From: JADMJV01 sp964649085
GTDB lineage: Bacteria > Vulcanimicrobiota > Xenobia > Xenobiales > JADMJV01
Assembly: GCA_964649085.1 (NCBI GenBank)
Contig: CAZYPN010000007.1
Span: forward strand, 120,400 to 184,399
Direction: 5' to 3'
Length of the DNA stretch: 64,000 nt
Below the pieces are notes generated by a model that was not told where the DNA came from, did no database searches, and saw only the letters and a list, made by a program, of their open reading frames with translations. This document shows, piece by piece, positions 1-8,957 of the stretch. Made by a program: the position numbers and the translations under genes. Each line of letters begins with the position of its first letter. Within the stretch, counting starts at the first letter, position 1.

Positions 1-2597
1 GCGATGGTGGTAGTGGCCGACAGGGCGATGGCCGGACCGGTGGAGTGACCGAAGATGCCCTGCTGGGGATGGTCGAGCAATCGATGCACGACGTGCACGC
101 CGAAGATCAGGCCGATACCGAGGATCAGAGGCAGCGCCATGAAGTTGGCCGGGTTGAACTGAACCCCGTAGTGGGCCATCAGACCCAGCATCCAGATCAC
201 CCCCACCACCTTGGGCATCAGCGCCAACAGCGTGTTCTTCAGGTTGCGGAAATGAAGGACCAGAATGACGCAGATGGCAAAAAAGGCATACTTGCCACTG
301 TCTTCAAAGGCTCTTTTCAGGGCCTCGGTGTGGTAGTAAATCATGATAGGCGTGCCGATCACGTCCGGGTCGACGCTCTGTACCTGAGAGACGAAGCGGT
401 CCAGCGCCTCGCGCTCCCAAGGGTTACCCTTGGGATAGACCCGCAACAAAATCTTGCCACCTTTCCCCAAACTGCGCAGCTTGATCGGCTTGGGCAGGTC
501 GTCCAGCGTGATGGGTCGACCGGCCTGCTGATCTTTCAGAAACTGGAGCAACTCCCTGAGATCCTCGTAGAGGTTGGTTTGAAAGGTGGTCACTCCGTCG
601 GAAATCGGTCCAGGACCCATTTTCTTCAGGGTGTCGAAGAGGGTATCCAACAATTGCTGAAAGCGCCTGGCGTTGTCGCGAACCTCGGGGTCGGGCGAGC
701 GGAGCAGGCGCGGATAGGCTTCGCGAAAACTCTGCTCAAGCGTCATGAAGCCGTCGGCCATCTTGAGCAGCCCTTTGCTGGTACCGCTACTGGCGGCCTC
801 CTTGGGGTCGGGCAGCGGCACCCCTTTCATGACCTGGGCCACTTCCTGCAGTAAAGGAGCTTTGGCAGCGTAGTCTTTGGGCACCAGCGGTACCACCGAC
901 TCCACCTTGACGACCGACGACAGTTCGGCGAAACGGGCGCTGAGTGCCTCGGCCTCTTCCAGACTGGAGGCCAGGCTGACAGCAAACAGCACCCCGTGTT
1001 GATCGGCCGAGAGCAACTTGAGTTCGGTGCGCACCGACTGAAGGCTCTTGGACTGGAGGTTCAGCAGGTTGTAGTCGAAATGCACCTGGGGGGCATTGGC
1101 CAAACACCACAGGGTAAAGGCCGCACAGGCCAGCAACACCCAGCGCGAGCGGGCCAGCATCGATTCTTCCAGGGTGGCCAGCAGCCAGGCCCAACCGGGT
1201 CGAGGTTCCTGAACAGGAACCTCCATCCGTCGCTCCTGGAGAAAGATCAGCGCGGGCAGTACACTGGCCATGGCCAGAAAGCAGAACATGACCCCGGTGC
1301 CCGCGATCAGTCCCAATTCCGCCACGCCACGAAAATCGGTGAAACAAATCGCCCAGAAGGCGATGGCCGTGGTAAGGGCGCCCGTGAAGTTCTCGACTCC
1401 GGCATGGCGCATGGTGCCCGTCATGGCCTGCAGGGGATCCTTGCCTCGGGCCCGCTCCTCCTCGTAGCCATAGATAAAGTGCACGCCAAAGTCCACCCCC
1501 AGCCCTACCAGCATGGTGGCGAAGGTGACCGTCAGCAAATTGAGATGCCCGATGGCCAGGGTGGTGAAGCCCAGCGTCCAGCCCACCGCCAAAATCAGGG
1601 CAACCAGGGCCATGGCCGGCCTCCAGGGGCGATGAAAGGAAACGGCAAAAAGCACAATGACCAGCACCAGCGACCACAGGGTGGCTCGGGCCGAGTCCTG
1701 GGTGGAAGACAGCATTTCGTCTTCGTCCAGCACCAGTTCTCCGGTGATGCCAATGTCGAGCTCGGGAAAGGCCGGAGTCAGCCGCTTGACTTCCTTACGC
1801 AGGCAGGCGATCGACTCCCCCAGTTCCTCCAGATTGGGACGAGCCAGCAACAGATGGATGCGACCGCCCGCCAGGGTATTGTAAAAGGCGGTTCGGCCGG
1901 CCTCGCGCAGCATGTCGCCGCGGTTCTCTTCGTCGCTCGGTTCGCTGGCGAAAAAGGCCTTCTCCCAGGGCGACACATAGGCATAGCGGCCGCGCGTTTG
2001 CAGCGACTTCAGCAGTTGCCCCAGAATTTCATTGAGCACCGGCAGCATCTGCTCCAGGTCGCGGGTGGTTTGGGCCAGCAGTTCGCCCACACCCTGCTGA
2101 CCGGCCAGCGCCGACACCATTCCCTGAGCCTTGCGCAGCGAGTCGAGCAATTTTTCCAGGTCATCCACCTCAAGATAGAGCAGAGCCTGATGACGCAAGA
2201 ACGGAAGCTCGACCTTGGTGAAAATATCGCTGTAGAGTTCGGTCCGGGCTTCGAGACGGGCCGCCAGCTGGTCGGAAAAGTTTTCTCGTTGAGCGCTGCT
2301 ACCCCCCGAGATGACCACAATCAGGTCTTCGTTGGTGGGAAACTCCTTTTGGAAATCTCTCGCCAGAGCCGCAAACCGCTCGTTCTCATCCACCAGCGCA
2401 GCGCGATCGGTGGCGAACTCAATGTGAGTTGCGGTGTAACCCAGGCTGACCGCGAAAAGCAGAGACGCCAGCAGCAGCAGGCGCCAGGGGTGGTAAAACG
2501 CCTGACCCACCAACCAGCGAAGAAAGGCAAAGCTCCACTCGGTGGCGGATCCCCGAGCACTGATCTCGACAGCTGGAATACCGACATTGTTGCTCAT
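1..2597 (-). CDS. HpnN-like RND/MMPL family exporter (3' end beyond window)
   Basis: Translating the minus strand from an ATG at 2597 gives 865 uninterrupted residues that run off the left edge. The order is one membrane helix (about residues 39-56), a large extracytoplasmic domain, a block of five or so helices (about 290-450), a second large loop, and a second helix block reaching the edge. This is the duplicated RND/MMPL layout. The first helix block holds the typical 'GLGVDFGVHFIYGYEEE' stretch and the second the related 'GIGLIFGVHVVHRL'. Length and loop sequence fit the HpnN family, which exports hopanoids and related lipids to the outer membrane. No hopanoid synthesis gene is in view, so the substrate is inferred. 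It is divergent from the regulator at 2695. Confidence 0.85.
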   Translation of the reverse strand, partial: MSNNVGIPAVEISARGSATEWSFAFLRWLVGQAFYHPWRLLLLASLLFAVSLGYTATHIEFATDRAALVDENERFAALARDFQKEFPTNEDLIVVISGGSSAQRENFSDQLAARLEARTELYSDIFTKVELPFLRHQALLYLEVDDLEKLLDSLRKAQGMVSALAGQQGVGELLAQTTRDLEQMLPVLNEILGQLLKSLQTRGRYAYVSPWEKAFFASEPSDEENRGDMLREAGRTAFYNTLAGGRIHLLLARPNLEELGESIACLRKEVKRLTPAFPELDIGITGELVLDEDEMLSSTQDSARATLWSLVLVIVLFAVSFHRPWRPAMALVALILAVGWTLGFTTLAIGHLNLLTVTFATMLVGLGVDFGVHFIYGYEEERARGKDPLQAMTGTMRHAGVENFTGALTTAIAFWAICFTDFRGVAELGLIAGTGVMFCFLAMASVLPALIFLQERRMEVPVQEPRPGWAWLLATLEESMLARSRWVLLACAAFTLWCLANAPQVHFDYNLLNLQSKSLQSVRTELKLLSADQHGVLFAVSLASSLEEAEALSARFAELSSVVKVESVVPLVPKDYAAKAPLLQEVAQVMKGVPLPDPKEAASSGTSKGLLKMADGFMTLEQSFREAYPRLLRSPDPEVRDNARRFQQLLDTLFDTLKKMGPGPISDGVTTFQTNLYEDLRELLQFLKDQQAGRPITLDDLPKPIKLRSLGKGGKILLRVYPKGNPWEREALDRFVSQVQSVDPDVIGTPIMIYYHTEALKRAFEDSGKYAFFAICVILVLHFRNLKNTLLALMPKVVGVIWMLGLMAHYGVQFNPANFMALPLILGIGLIFGVHVVHRLLDHPQQGIFGHSTGPAIALSATTTI

Positions 2598-2630
2598 TGG
2601 GAAGCCGACACTCTGGTAGATACTGCCTCA

Positions 2631-2682
2631 CTTTGGACAGCCCAAAACATATTTTGACTTTGGGAAAAGGTTGAAGAATAAT
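2631..2682 (+). promoter_or_regulatory. sigma70-type promoter with overlapping inverted repeats
   Basis: TTGACT (2654-2659) and AATAAT (2677-2682) are separated by 17 bases. The -35 box sits inside an array of TTTGG/CCAAA half-sites: TTTGG at about 2631, CCAAA after a 5-base gap, and TTTGGG at 2659-2664. This lies between the divergent exporter and the HTH regulator, so it is a plausible operator for that regulator. A transcript starting near 2689 would leave almost no leader before the ATG at 2695. Confidence 0.5.
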
Positions 2683-2694
2683 CTATACGAACAA

Positions 2695-3354
2695 ATGGTC
2701 GTTATGTTGCACGCAATTCAAGAAACTCAGGGCAGACCTATGTCCATTCGAGCCTTTGCCGAGGCAGCCGAAACCAGTCCGAGAAGGGTCCGTCGTTTGA
2801 TCCGTCAGGGGCGTTTGCGCACGGTGGAAAATCAGGCCGGCGAGGTACGCATTCCCGAGTCTGAGCTCAAGCGCATGATCGAATGGCGCGATCGACGGAC
2901 CCTGCGCCATTCGATGGAAGCCGTGGCCGTGTCGATCGAGGCCTCGCGCAGCGACCTGAGGGCGGTGAAGGATGACCCCATCGCCGAAACCTATGCCATG
3001 CAGGTGCCGCTGGCGCGCCACGAGGCAGCCATGATGAGGGTGGGCTACCTGGAGTCGGAGCTGGCCAAACTGCACCGACTGCTCGAGGAAGCCAAAGAGC
3101 AGGAAGAGTCTTTGCGCAAAGAGATCCTCGAGCAGGTCGAGCGTTCGGAACTGGCGGAAACCCGGCTCGAAGAGATCCAGGATCGATTGGTGGAAACGGA
3201 ATTCAAACTGGAGGAGATGCGAGCTCAGGTGATCGACAGCAGCTTCCAGGCCGTTCAGCTGCAGGAAGAAGTCACGGAGCTGCGCGACCGCTTGATGAGC
3301 AGTTGGTGGAGTCGGTTACTCGAAGCCTGGCGCTTGAAGGCCACCGGCAAGTAG
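2695..3354 (+). CDS. HTH regulator with long coiled coil
   Basis: About 219 residues. The N-terminus (roughly 15-60) is a MerR/excisionase-type winged helix: 'MSIRAFAEAAETSPRRVRR' followed by a wing and 'IPESELKRMI'. Residues about 110-200 are a charged heptad-rich coiled coil, and the end is tryptophan-rich and basic ('SSWWSRLLEAW'). The frame is open from a TTG at 2671, but the likely -10 box lies inside that extension, so ATG 2695 (or ATG 2704) is preferred. It probably binds DNA as a dimer. The divergent arrangement suggests it controls the exporter and itself. No ligand-binding domain is visible. Confidence 0.7.
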   Translation: MVVMLHAIQETQGRPMSIRAFAEAAETSPRRVRRLIRQGRLRTVENQAGEVRIPESELKRMIEWRDRRTLRHSMEAVAVSIEASRSDLRAVKDDPIAETYAMQVPLARHEAAMMRVGYLESELAKLHRLLEEAKEQEESLRKEILEQVERSELAETRLEEIQDRLVETEFKLEEMRAQVIDSSFQAVQLQEEVTELRDRLMSSWWSRLLEAWRLKATGK

Positions 3355-3371
3355 CTGCGAAGTCCTTGGCT

Positions 3372-3653
3372 ATGGAACCCGATTTCAAAGCACTGGCGCT
3401 GGCCTGGGTCGACGGCGATGCCCGCAGCGCCGACCTCAAGGAGCACGACCCCGATCGAAGGGAACAACTGGCGGCGAAACTGGCCGAAGCCCTCGACCGT
3501 CGGCGGCGCGAAGTGGCGCGTCAGCCATTTGAAGGGGGCAACCTCATCGTGCGCGTCCCTGAAGACCGCATGACCTCAAAAGGCCTTGATGACGGCGCCC
3601 TGGACCAGCTGGAACAGCTGATCCAGGAGCACCATCGGCAGTACCCGGGTTAG
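3372..3653 (+). CDS. small hypothetical protein
   Basis: A 93-residue charged protein, 17 bases downstream of the HTH regulator and probably cotranscribed with it. The frame is open back to 3303, but that would overlap the upstream gene by 52 bases, so the ATG at 3372 is chosen. It is rich in Asp, Arg and Glu and looks helical, with no signal peptide or membrane segment. Its stop overlaps the convergent gene at 3650 by four bases. I do not recognise the family. Confidence 0.55.
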   Translation: MEPDFKALALAWVDGDARSADLKEHDPDRREQLAAKLAEALDRRRREVARQPFEGGNLIVRVPEDRMTSKGLDDGALDQLEQLIQEHHRQYPG

Positions 3654-4120
3654 AACAACCCCATGCCAGCGGGAACGTCCTTCATCTGGACATAGCTCTT
3701 GGCCGGCTCCACCCTGTCGATGAAGGCAGCAATCGTGCCATATTGGCCCGGAGCGAACTCCATGGTCTGAACCAGAATCGCCTTTTCCTGGCTGCACTCC
3801 CCAAAGGCAGCGGTCACCATGTCTCCCTGGCTTTCCAGAGCGAAGTTGCCCACCTTGGTATCGCCTTCAAAGTGGGTGGTGACCTCGATGCCGGCTTCTT
3901 TAAAGCCCACTTTGCCAGGCACCTCGGGAGCCAGATCGAGGGGCGTGCCATCGAGTGAGATCAGCTGGTCGATCTGGGAAAACAGCTGGCCCTCCATCTG
4001 CTGTACGGCTTCGGCCGGGACCTGTTGCTGCTGAACTCCGGGGCCACCGAGCTTGCCCTGGCTGCGAAATTCTTCAGCCTGGGTGCGGGCCCAACTGGGC
4101 AAATGCGAAATGGTACTCAT
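3650..4120 (-). CDS. hypothetical protein
   Basis: 156 residues, no membrane segment. A hydrophilic, glutamine-rich N-terminus ('GVQQQQVPAEAVQQM') is followed by what looks like a beta-rich domain from about residue 60. A clear ribosome binding site (AGGAGAG) lies upstream of the ATG. It follows the gene at 4144-4527 by 23 bases in the same direction, so the two probably form an operon. Family not recognised. Confidence 0.6.
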   Translation of the reverse strand: MSTISHLPSWARTQAEEFRSQGKLGGPGVQQQQVPAEAVQQMEGQLFSQIDQLISLDGTPLDLAPEVPGKVGFKEAGIEVTTHFEGDTKVGNFALESQGDMVTAAFGECSQEKAILVQTMEFAPGQYGTIAAFIDRVEPAKSYVQMKDVPAGMGLF

Positions 4121-4143
4121 GATCGTTTCTCTCCTGACTTGAA

Positions 4144-4527
4144 TTACAGCTCGAACGTCGCGCTGGACTGGCTAAAATTGAAACCTTGTTGCTGCCGCAG
4201 TTCCACCTGGAGCATCTCCTGATCGCGCTTGAACAGCCAGCCGCGGCGCTCCGAGTAGTGCTGGTAGCTCTCGGTGTCGACGCTTTCGGCAGTCTGGTTC
4301 TCCAGGGTAATCTGATCGCGGGTCTTGGGGTCGTTGTCGAAGTTCGACCCCTGCTTGACCACCAGGCTCTGCCCTTCGAAGTCGAAGCGCACCGAGCGCG
4401 ACAGCTCCACACGCTCGCCGTCAACCCTGAACACACCTTCGTTCTTGGGGTCCTGGGCGGCCTGGGCCAACTTGCCCTTCACCGACTGGTAACGTTTCCA
4501 CGCATCCTGCTTCTCGGGTACTCGCAT
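4144..4527 (-). CDS. hypothetical protein
   Basis: 127 residues, hydrophilic and without membrane segments. AAAGAGG upstream of the ATG is a plausible ribosome binding site, and a TATATA stretch near 4545 may be part of its promoter. The centre ('FRVDGERVELSRSVRF') looks like beta strands and the C-terminus is charged and aromatic. It is the first gene of a probable pair with 3650-4120. Family not recognised. Confidence 0.6.
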   Translation of the reverse strand: MRVPEKQDAWKRYQSVKGKLAQAAQDPKNEGVFRVDGERVELSRSVRFDFEGQSLVVKQGSNFDNDPKTRDQITLENQTAESVDTESYQHYSERRGWLFKRDQEMLQVELRQQQGFNFSQSSATFEL

Positions 4528-4638
4528 CGCTCTCGACCTCTTTCTGTATATAACCGCCCCAGGCTAGGCGAACGAACTGAAAGAAGGCTGAATTTCCCCT
4601 TTCAGAGTCCGTTCAGGCCGCTACGATTTCATGACAGG

Positions 4639-5037
4639 GTGAAACTCGAAGGGCTGTGCCAACCTTTTCAAGCGGGCGCTCGCCTGGCCAGCCAGCACTT
4701 TCGCGGCCTGGACCAGCAGCCAGGCGACCTCGACGCTCGCCCCGATTTTGTCGACCTGCGCCAGGGCGCCGAGCGGCTGGAAGTGGCCTTGCTGAAGAAT
4801 GGGCTGTTGGCGAGGCAAAGCACCGCCGAGGGCGTTCAACTGGTCAATCTGCAGCTGCCTCGCTGGTATCAGCTGGCCGCCGAGGCTTCTCTAAACGTGG
4901 TAAGTCGCAGTACCCAGGGGGCTTACACCGGCCAGTTGGCGGGTGTCCCCATCGCCACAGACGACGTCGCCCAGGATCAGGCGCGCAGACTCTTCTACGA
5001 GTGGCAGCGACCTTTGCAAAAACCCGGCGATGGCTGA
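4639..5037 (+). CDS. hypothetical protein upstream of M29 aminopeptidase
   Basis: 132 residues from a GTG at 4639. The C-terminal half ('GAYTGQLAGVPIATDD', then 'ARRLFYEWQRPL') reads like a folded protein. The frame is open further upstream to 4186, but that part is antisense to the gene at 4144-4527 and is excluded. No signal peptide or known motif is seen. It lies 77 bases before the aminopeptidase on the same strand. The start codon is uncertain. Confidence 0.45.
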   Translation: MKLEGLCQPFQAGARLASQHFRGLDQQPGDLDARPDFVDLRQGAERLEVALLKNGLLARQSTAEGVQLVNLQLPRWYQLAAEASLNVVSRSTQGAYTGQLAGVPIATDDVAQDQARRLFYEWQRPLQKPGDG

Positions 5038-5114
5038 GGCTGTTAAGGCGTCTGTCGGTCGACAGACTGAACTCTCGCGCAGGGGTTCGTCTCAGGCCTG
5101 GGAATGCCCAGGAC

Positions 5115-6335
5115 ATGAATCCTCACGAACACTACCACCACACTCTGCTGCGTGCCCTCAACCCCTCGCGGGGTCGACCCTTGCTCATTCGTGGCGAGCT
5201 GGGCCAGGCGGCTTCGATGCATCTGCTGGAGTCGATCGCCAGGCAAGAATACGCTGCTGGACCGGTGCACCTGCTGTACATCGATCCCCTACACGATGCC
5301 CAGGTGGTGCGCAACGGCGATTTTCTTGAAATCGACACGATGTACGATGGCCTGCGCTCTGTGTATCGTGAAGTCGTGGCTCAGCAGGGCTCCATGCTAC
5401 GCCTGACCGGCTGCCAATATCCTCAGCTCGACAGCCAGCTGGCGGCCGAGTTTCCCGAAGCCCACCAGCGCTGGATGAAGGCCCAGGCTCAACTGGCCGA
5501 GCTGTATCGCGACCACGGCATCAACCGTGGCCGCTGCACCTGGCTGGTGGCCGGTGCCGCCCAGGACGGTTGGGCCCGTCAGGTCTATCCGCAGCACGGC
5601 GAGCAGGCGCTGGAACACCTCTGGAACGCCCTCTACGCCATGACCTCTGGTGACCTGGACGAACTCAACCAGCAGCTCAAACGCCGCTGTCAGGCCCTCA
5701 ACGACCTGGGTATCGACCGCTTTCACGTGACCGGCCCCGGCACCGACTGGACGGTGGGGCTGCACCCCCTGGCCCGCTTTCGCAGCGGAGGAGGCCACAC
5801 CGCCGACGGGCGCTTCTTCCAGGCCAACCTGCCGAGCTTCGAAGTGTGGGTGACCCCCGACCGTATGCGGGCCGAGGGTCAATTGACGTTCACCATGCCT
5901 TTCCTGGCCAACGGCGTGCTTGTCGAGGGGCTCAGCGTGCGCATGCAGGCGGGAGCCGTGGTCGAATGTCAGGCCACCCGCGGGCTCGAGGAATTCAAAC
6001 GACATATCGCCATGGACGAGGGTGCCCGCTATGGGGGCGAGTTCGCTCTGGTGGGCATCGACTCGCCGATCTACCAGCTCAAGACCCTCTTCTATTCGAC
6101 GCTATATGACGAGAATGCCGCCTGTCACTGGGCCTTCGGCAGCGGCTACGCCGATTGCCTGGAGGGGGGACAGTCGATGTCGCCTTCTCAACTGCAGGCG
6201 GCCGGCTGCAACACCTCCAAGATACATACAGATGCCATGTGGGGCAGCGACCAGATCAACGTGGTCGCCATTACTCGCGACGGCCGCGAGGTGGAGATTC
6301 TGCTAGGTGGGGTCTGGCAGAGCCCGTTCCGATAG
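5115..6335 (+). CDS. M29 family metallo-aminopeptidase
   Basis: 406 residues from ATG 5115, the usual size for the family (AmpS/PepS/aminopeptidase T). Family signatures are present in order: 'NLPSFEVWVTPDRMRAEG' with the first metal-binding Glu, 'GGEFALVGIDSPI', 'LFYSTLYDENAACHWAFG' with metal-binding His, and near the end 'IHTDAMWGS', which matches the His-x-Asp ligands. The enzyme should remove N-terminal residues from peptides in the cytoplasm using two metal ions. The frame is open upstream to 4656, but family length and start ('MNPHEHYHHTLLRAL') support 5115. Confidence 0.85.
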   Translation: MNPHEHYHHTLLRALNPSRGRPLLIRGELGQAASMHLLESIARQEYAAGPVHLLYIDPLHDAQVVRNGDFLEIDTMYDGLRSVYREVVAQQGSMLRLTGCQYPQLDSQLAAEFPEAHQRWMKAQAQLAELYRDHGINRGRCTWLVAGAAQDGWARQVYPQHGEQALEHLWNALYAMTSGDLDELNQQLKRRCQALNDLGIDRFHVTGPGTDWTVGLHPLARFRSGGGHTADGRFFQANLPSFEVWVTPDRMRAEGQLTFTMPFLANGVLVEGLSVRMQAGAVVECQATRGLEEFKRHIAMDEGARYGGEFALVGIDSPIYQLKTLFYSTLYDENAACHWAFGSGYADCLEGGQSMSPSQLQAAGCNTSKIHTDAMWGSDQINVVAITRDGREVEILLGGVWQSPFR

Positions 6336-6387
6336 CGGGTCGTCCAGCGGTGGAGGAAGTTGGCCGCCCTTGCCAGCATCTTGGGGG

Positions 6388-7506
6388 ATGACCGGCGCCC
6401 CCCCCAAGTGGTTCTATGCCTGGGCTCTATGGATGGGCCTGGGGGCGGCCGTGGGGTGGGTGAGCCTGGGGCGCACTCGCTTTCCCGAACCATCGCCCGC
6501 CCGTGACGCACGCCCCGCCCTCAGCGGCAACGGCCAGTGGGTGGCGGTAGAATGGCCGCGGCCGGGCTCTGCCCATCGCGACGTGGTTCGATACCACCTT
6601 GACAGCGGCAACATGGAGCGCATCCAGCGCGGCTTTCACGGGGGGCCCGTCAACGACAGCAGCTTCCACCCTACGCTGGACCGCAGCGGCCAGCGAATGG
6701 CCTTTTCCAGTCTGGCGACCGACTGGGTGGCGGGCGACGACAACTCGGTGAGCGACATCTTTTTGTGGGAATCGGGCCGGGTGCAGCGGCTGCTGCCCCC
6801 GCATCCCGAGCCGGGGCGCTCCGCCAGTTATTCGCCCAGGCTGTCGCCCCAGGGCGATCGACTGGCCTTTCTCAGCTATGGCTGGCCCGGCTGCAACAAA
6901 GAACAGGGAAGACAGGTATGTCTCTGGGCTGCAAACCGGGTGAGTGTGTTGGGTCCCTTTTCTGGGCCCGCTCTCGGGCCGGTGGCCTTTCCACCCCGGG
7001 CGGGCGAGCCGACCCTTACCGCCTTTGGGCCCTGGGGCCAGCGCAAGCCACGATTCGGGCTGGTCAGCGGCGGTGGTGCCATGTTGCCCAGCTGGCCCCA
7101 CCCCGCCTACCAACCGGCGCGCTCCGATCATGCCTGCTTTTTCGTTTCCAGCCCTGGCCGCCACCATCAGATCTATGAGCTTGCCGAAGGCAAAGCCGAG
7201 CCTCGGCTCATCACCCAGAGCGCCAGCGGAGAAGAGGGCAACGATTCGAGCTTCGAACCGGCCTGTTCGGCCTCGGGCCAACAACTGGTCTTCACCAGCT
7301 ATGCGGGCAACCTGGGGGCCAACCAGGGCAGCCATATCTTGCTCTGGCAACGCGGCCAGGGACTGCGCTGCCTGAGCCAGGGGTTGGCGGGGCCCCACTT
7401 TCACCCCGCCATTTCAGAGGATGGACGCCGCGTGGTCTGGATGGCGAACCAGCAGGTCTATCTCTGGGAACAGGAGGGTGGGCGGCGACGCCTGCTTCCG
7501 CCGTGA
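6388..7506 (+). CDS. membrane-anchored WD40-like (PD40) beta-propeller protein
   Basis: 372 residues from ATG 6388. An N-terminal hydrophobic segment (about 8-28) should anchor or export it. At least five PD40/TolB-type repeats follow, each with the pattern 'P.lS.dG..vaf' (for example 'SPRLSPQGDRLAFLS', 'HPAISEDGRRVVWM'), so it should fold as a propeller outside the cytoplasm. Such domains usually bind proteins or peptides. It overlaps the next gene by four bases (GTGA), so the two are probably translated together. Confidence 0.75.
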   Translation: MTGAPPKWFYAWALWMGLGAAVGWVSLGRTRFPEPSPARDARPALSGNGQWVAVEWPRPGSAHRDVVRYHLDSGNMERIQRGFHGGPVNDSSFHPTLDRSGQRMAFSSLATDWVAGDDNSVSDIFLWESGRVQRLLPPHPEPGRSASYSPRLSPQGDRLAFLSYGWPGCNKEQGRQVCLWAANRVSVLGPFSGPALGPVAFPPRAGEPTLTAFGPWGQRKPRFGLVSGGGAMLPSWPHPAYQPARSDHACFFVSSPGRHHQIYELAEGKAEPRLITQSASGEEGNDSSFEPACSASGQQLVFTSYAGNLGANQGSHILLWQRGQGLRCLSQGLAGPHFHPAISEDGRRVVWMANQQVYLWEQEGGRRRLLPP

Positions 7507-8957
7507 AGGGCACCGCCGTGCTGGTGCTGGCCTATCTGCTGATTCTGGGATTCGTCTGCCAACAGCGTCTCGACCAGGGGATACATTGCACCTTCGACCT
7601 GGGAATTCACGATCAAACCGTGTGGCTCTGCGCCCAGGGACTGTCGCCCATGCTGACCACCCGGGGCTTGTTGGCCCAGGCCGATCACTTCTCGCCGATC
7701 GCCTGGGCGTTGGCGCCGATCTACTGGTTGTGGAACTCCCCTTCGGCCCTCATCGGGTTGCAAACCCTGTGGCTGGCTCTGGGTGCCTTTCCCGTGTTCG
7801 CGCTGGCACGCCACTATGGTTTGACACCGCGGCTATCTCTGGGGGCGGCCGCGCTTTATCTTTGCCAGGGCTGTCTGCACTACAGCAATGTCTTCGACTT
7901 TCACTTCTCCACCCTGGCCACCACCCCGCTGCTGCTGGCCTGCCTGGCCCTGGAGCGCAAAGAACCGTGGCTCTATGCCACGGCCGCCATCACCGCCATG
8001 GCCTGCTCGGAAACCACGGCCGTGCCTCTGGTGGCCCTTTCGCCCGTAGCCTGGAGCAAGGCCGGGCCCAGGTTTGGCCTGGCCACGCTGGGGTTGGGCC
8101 TGGGCGGAGGGGCGCTGGCCCGGATGAGCATCGAATGGCACAACCAGGGGCCCACCCAATATGGCCTGCTGTACAGCCACCTGGCCAACCCGGGGGGGGT
8201 TCTGGCTCACCTGTTGCGCTGGGACTGCCTCAACTATCTGCTTGAGCTCTTCGGGCCCCTGCTGGGGCTGCCACTGCTGGCGCCGCTGGAGCTGCTGCCC
8301 GGAATACCCGTGCTGCTGGGCAATTTGGTGAGCTGGCGCGGCACCCAGCAAACCATTCATTTCCATTACACCGCGGCACTGCTGCCGTTCTTGATGTGGG
8401 CGACGGTCACCAGCCTGGCCCGATGGAAGGCCTATCCCCGCCAGCTTGGGTGGAGCCTGGCGCTGGGTTGCCTGATCGGCCTGGCCGTGGGCCCGCTGGC
8501 GCCGGGCCATTGGCCACCGGCCGAACGCCATGCCGGGCCCGCTCTCGACCTTCTGCGCCAGCAACTGCCCGCCGATGCTCCGGTCAGCCTGCCCAACCGT
8601 TTGGGGGGCGGTCTCAGCCATCGTGCCCAAGCCTACCTCTTTCCCAACCCCATGATGGCGGTGGCCTGGGGTTCAGGGCGCCAGGCTCTCATCGATCAAA
8701 CCGTTATGGGGGCCGATCCCTACCTGCCCGGAGAATGGCGGCGAGCGCTGGATCGGTTGGGGCCAGAGCGCATCGTGATCGGCCCCGGACTCTCTTCCGA
8801 GTTCCCCTTGAATCGACCCGACCGCCGCTACCTGGAGGGGGAAATTCTGCACTGCCCCGGCTACGGCATCGAGCTTTGGGGTCAGGGCCTGATGATGCTT
8901 AAGCGGGGTCTGCCTCAGCGCTATGGTCCGGGGGTGCTGCCGGCTGATCCGCCCTGA
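7503..8957 (+). CDS. DUF2079 polytopic membrane protein
   Basis: 484 residues from GTG 7503, which overlaps the previous stop in a GTGA. The protein has about ten hydrophobic helices. The N-terminal signature 'FDLGIHDQTVWLCAQG' followed by 'HFSPIAWALAPIY' is the DUF2079 hallmark. The family resembles membrane glycosyltransferases of the GT-C fold, but its reaction is not established. The 3' end overlaps the convergent GT87-like gene by 59 bases. Two more membrane glycosyltransferase-like genes follow on the other strand, which suggests a shared role in envelope glycan synthesis. Confidence 0.8.
   Translation: MKGTAVLVLAYLLILGFVCQQRLDQGIHCTFDLGIHDQTVWLCAQGLSPMLTTRGLLAQADHFSPIAWALAPIYWLWNSPSALIGLQTLWLALGAFPVFALARHYGLTPRLSLGAAALYLCQGCLHYSNVFDFHFSTLATTPLLLACLALERKEPWLYATAAITAMACSETTAVPLVALSPVAWSKAGPRFGLATLGLGLGGGALARMSIEWHNQGPTQYGLLYSHLANPGGVLAHLLRWDCLNYLLELFGPLLGLPLLAPLELLPGIPVLLGNLVSWRGTQQTIHFHYTAALLPFLMWATVTSLARWKAYPRQLGWSLALGCLIGLAVGPLAPGHWPPAERHAGPALDLLRQQLPADAPVSLPNRLGGGLSHRAQAYLFPNPMMAVAWGSGRQALIDQTVMGADPYLPGEWRRALDRLGPERIVIGPGLSSEFPLNRPDRRYLEGEILHCPGYGIELWGQGLMMLKRGLPQRYGPGVLPADPP

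Noticed and set aside
996..2657. Long plus-strand open frame opposite the RND exporter
   Set aside because: It is antisense to a clear MMPL protein, has no folded-protein character and is Gln/Gly/His-rich as expected from reverse frames in high-G+C DNA.
4656..5114. N-terminal extension of the M29 aminopeptidase
   Set aside because: Family length and N-terminal match begin at ATG 5115; the extension overlaps the upstream gene in another frame and is Arg/Pro/Gly-rich.
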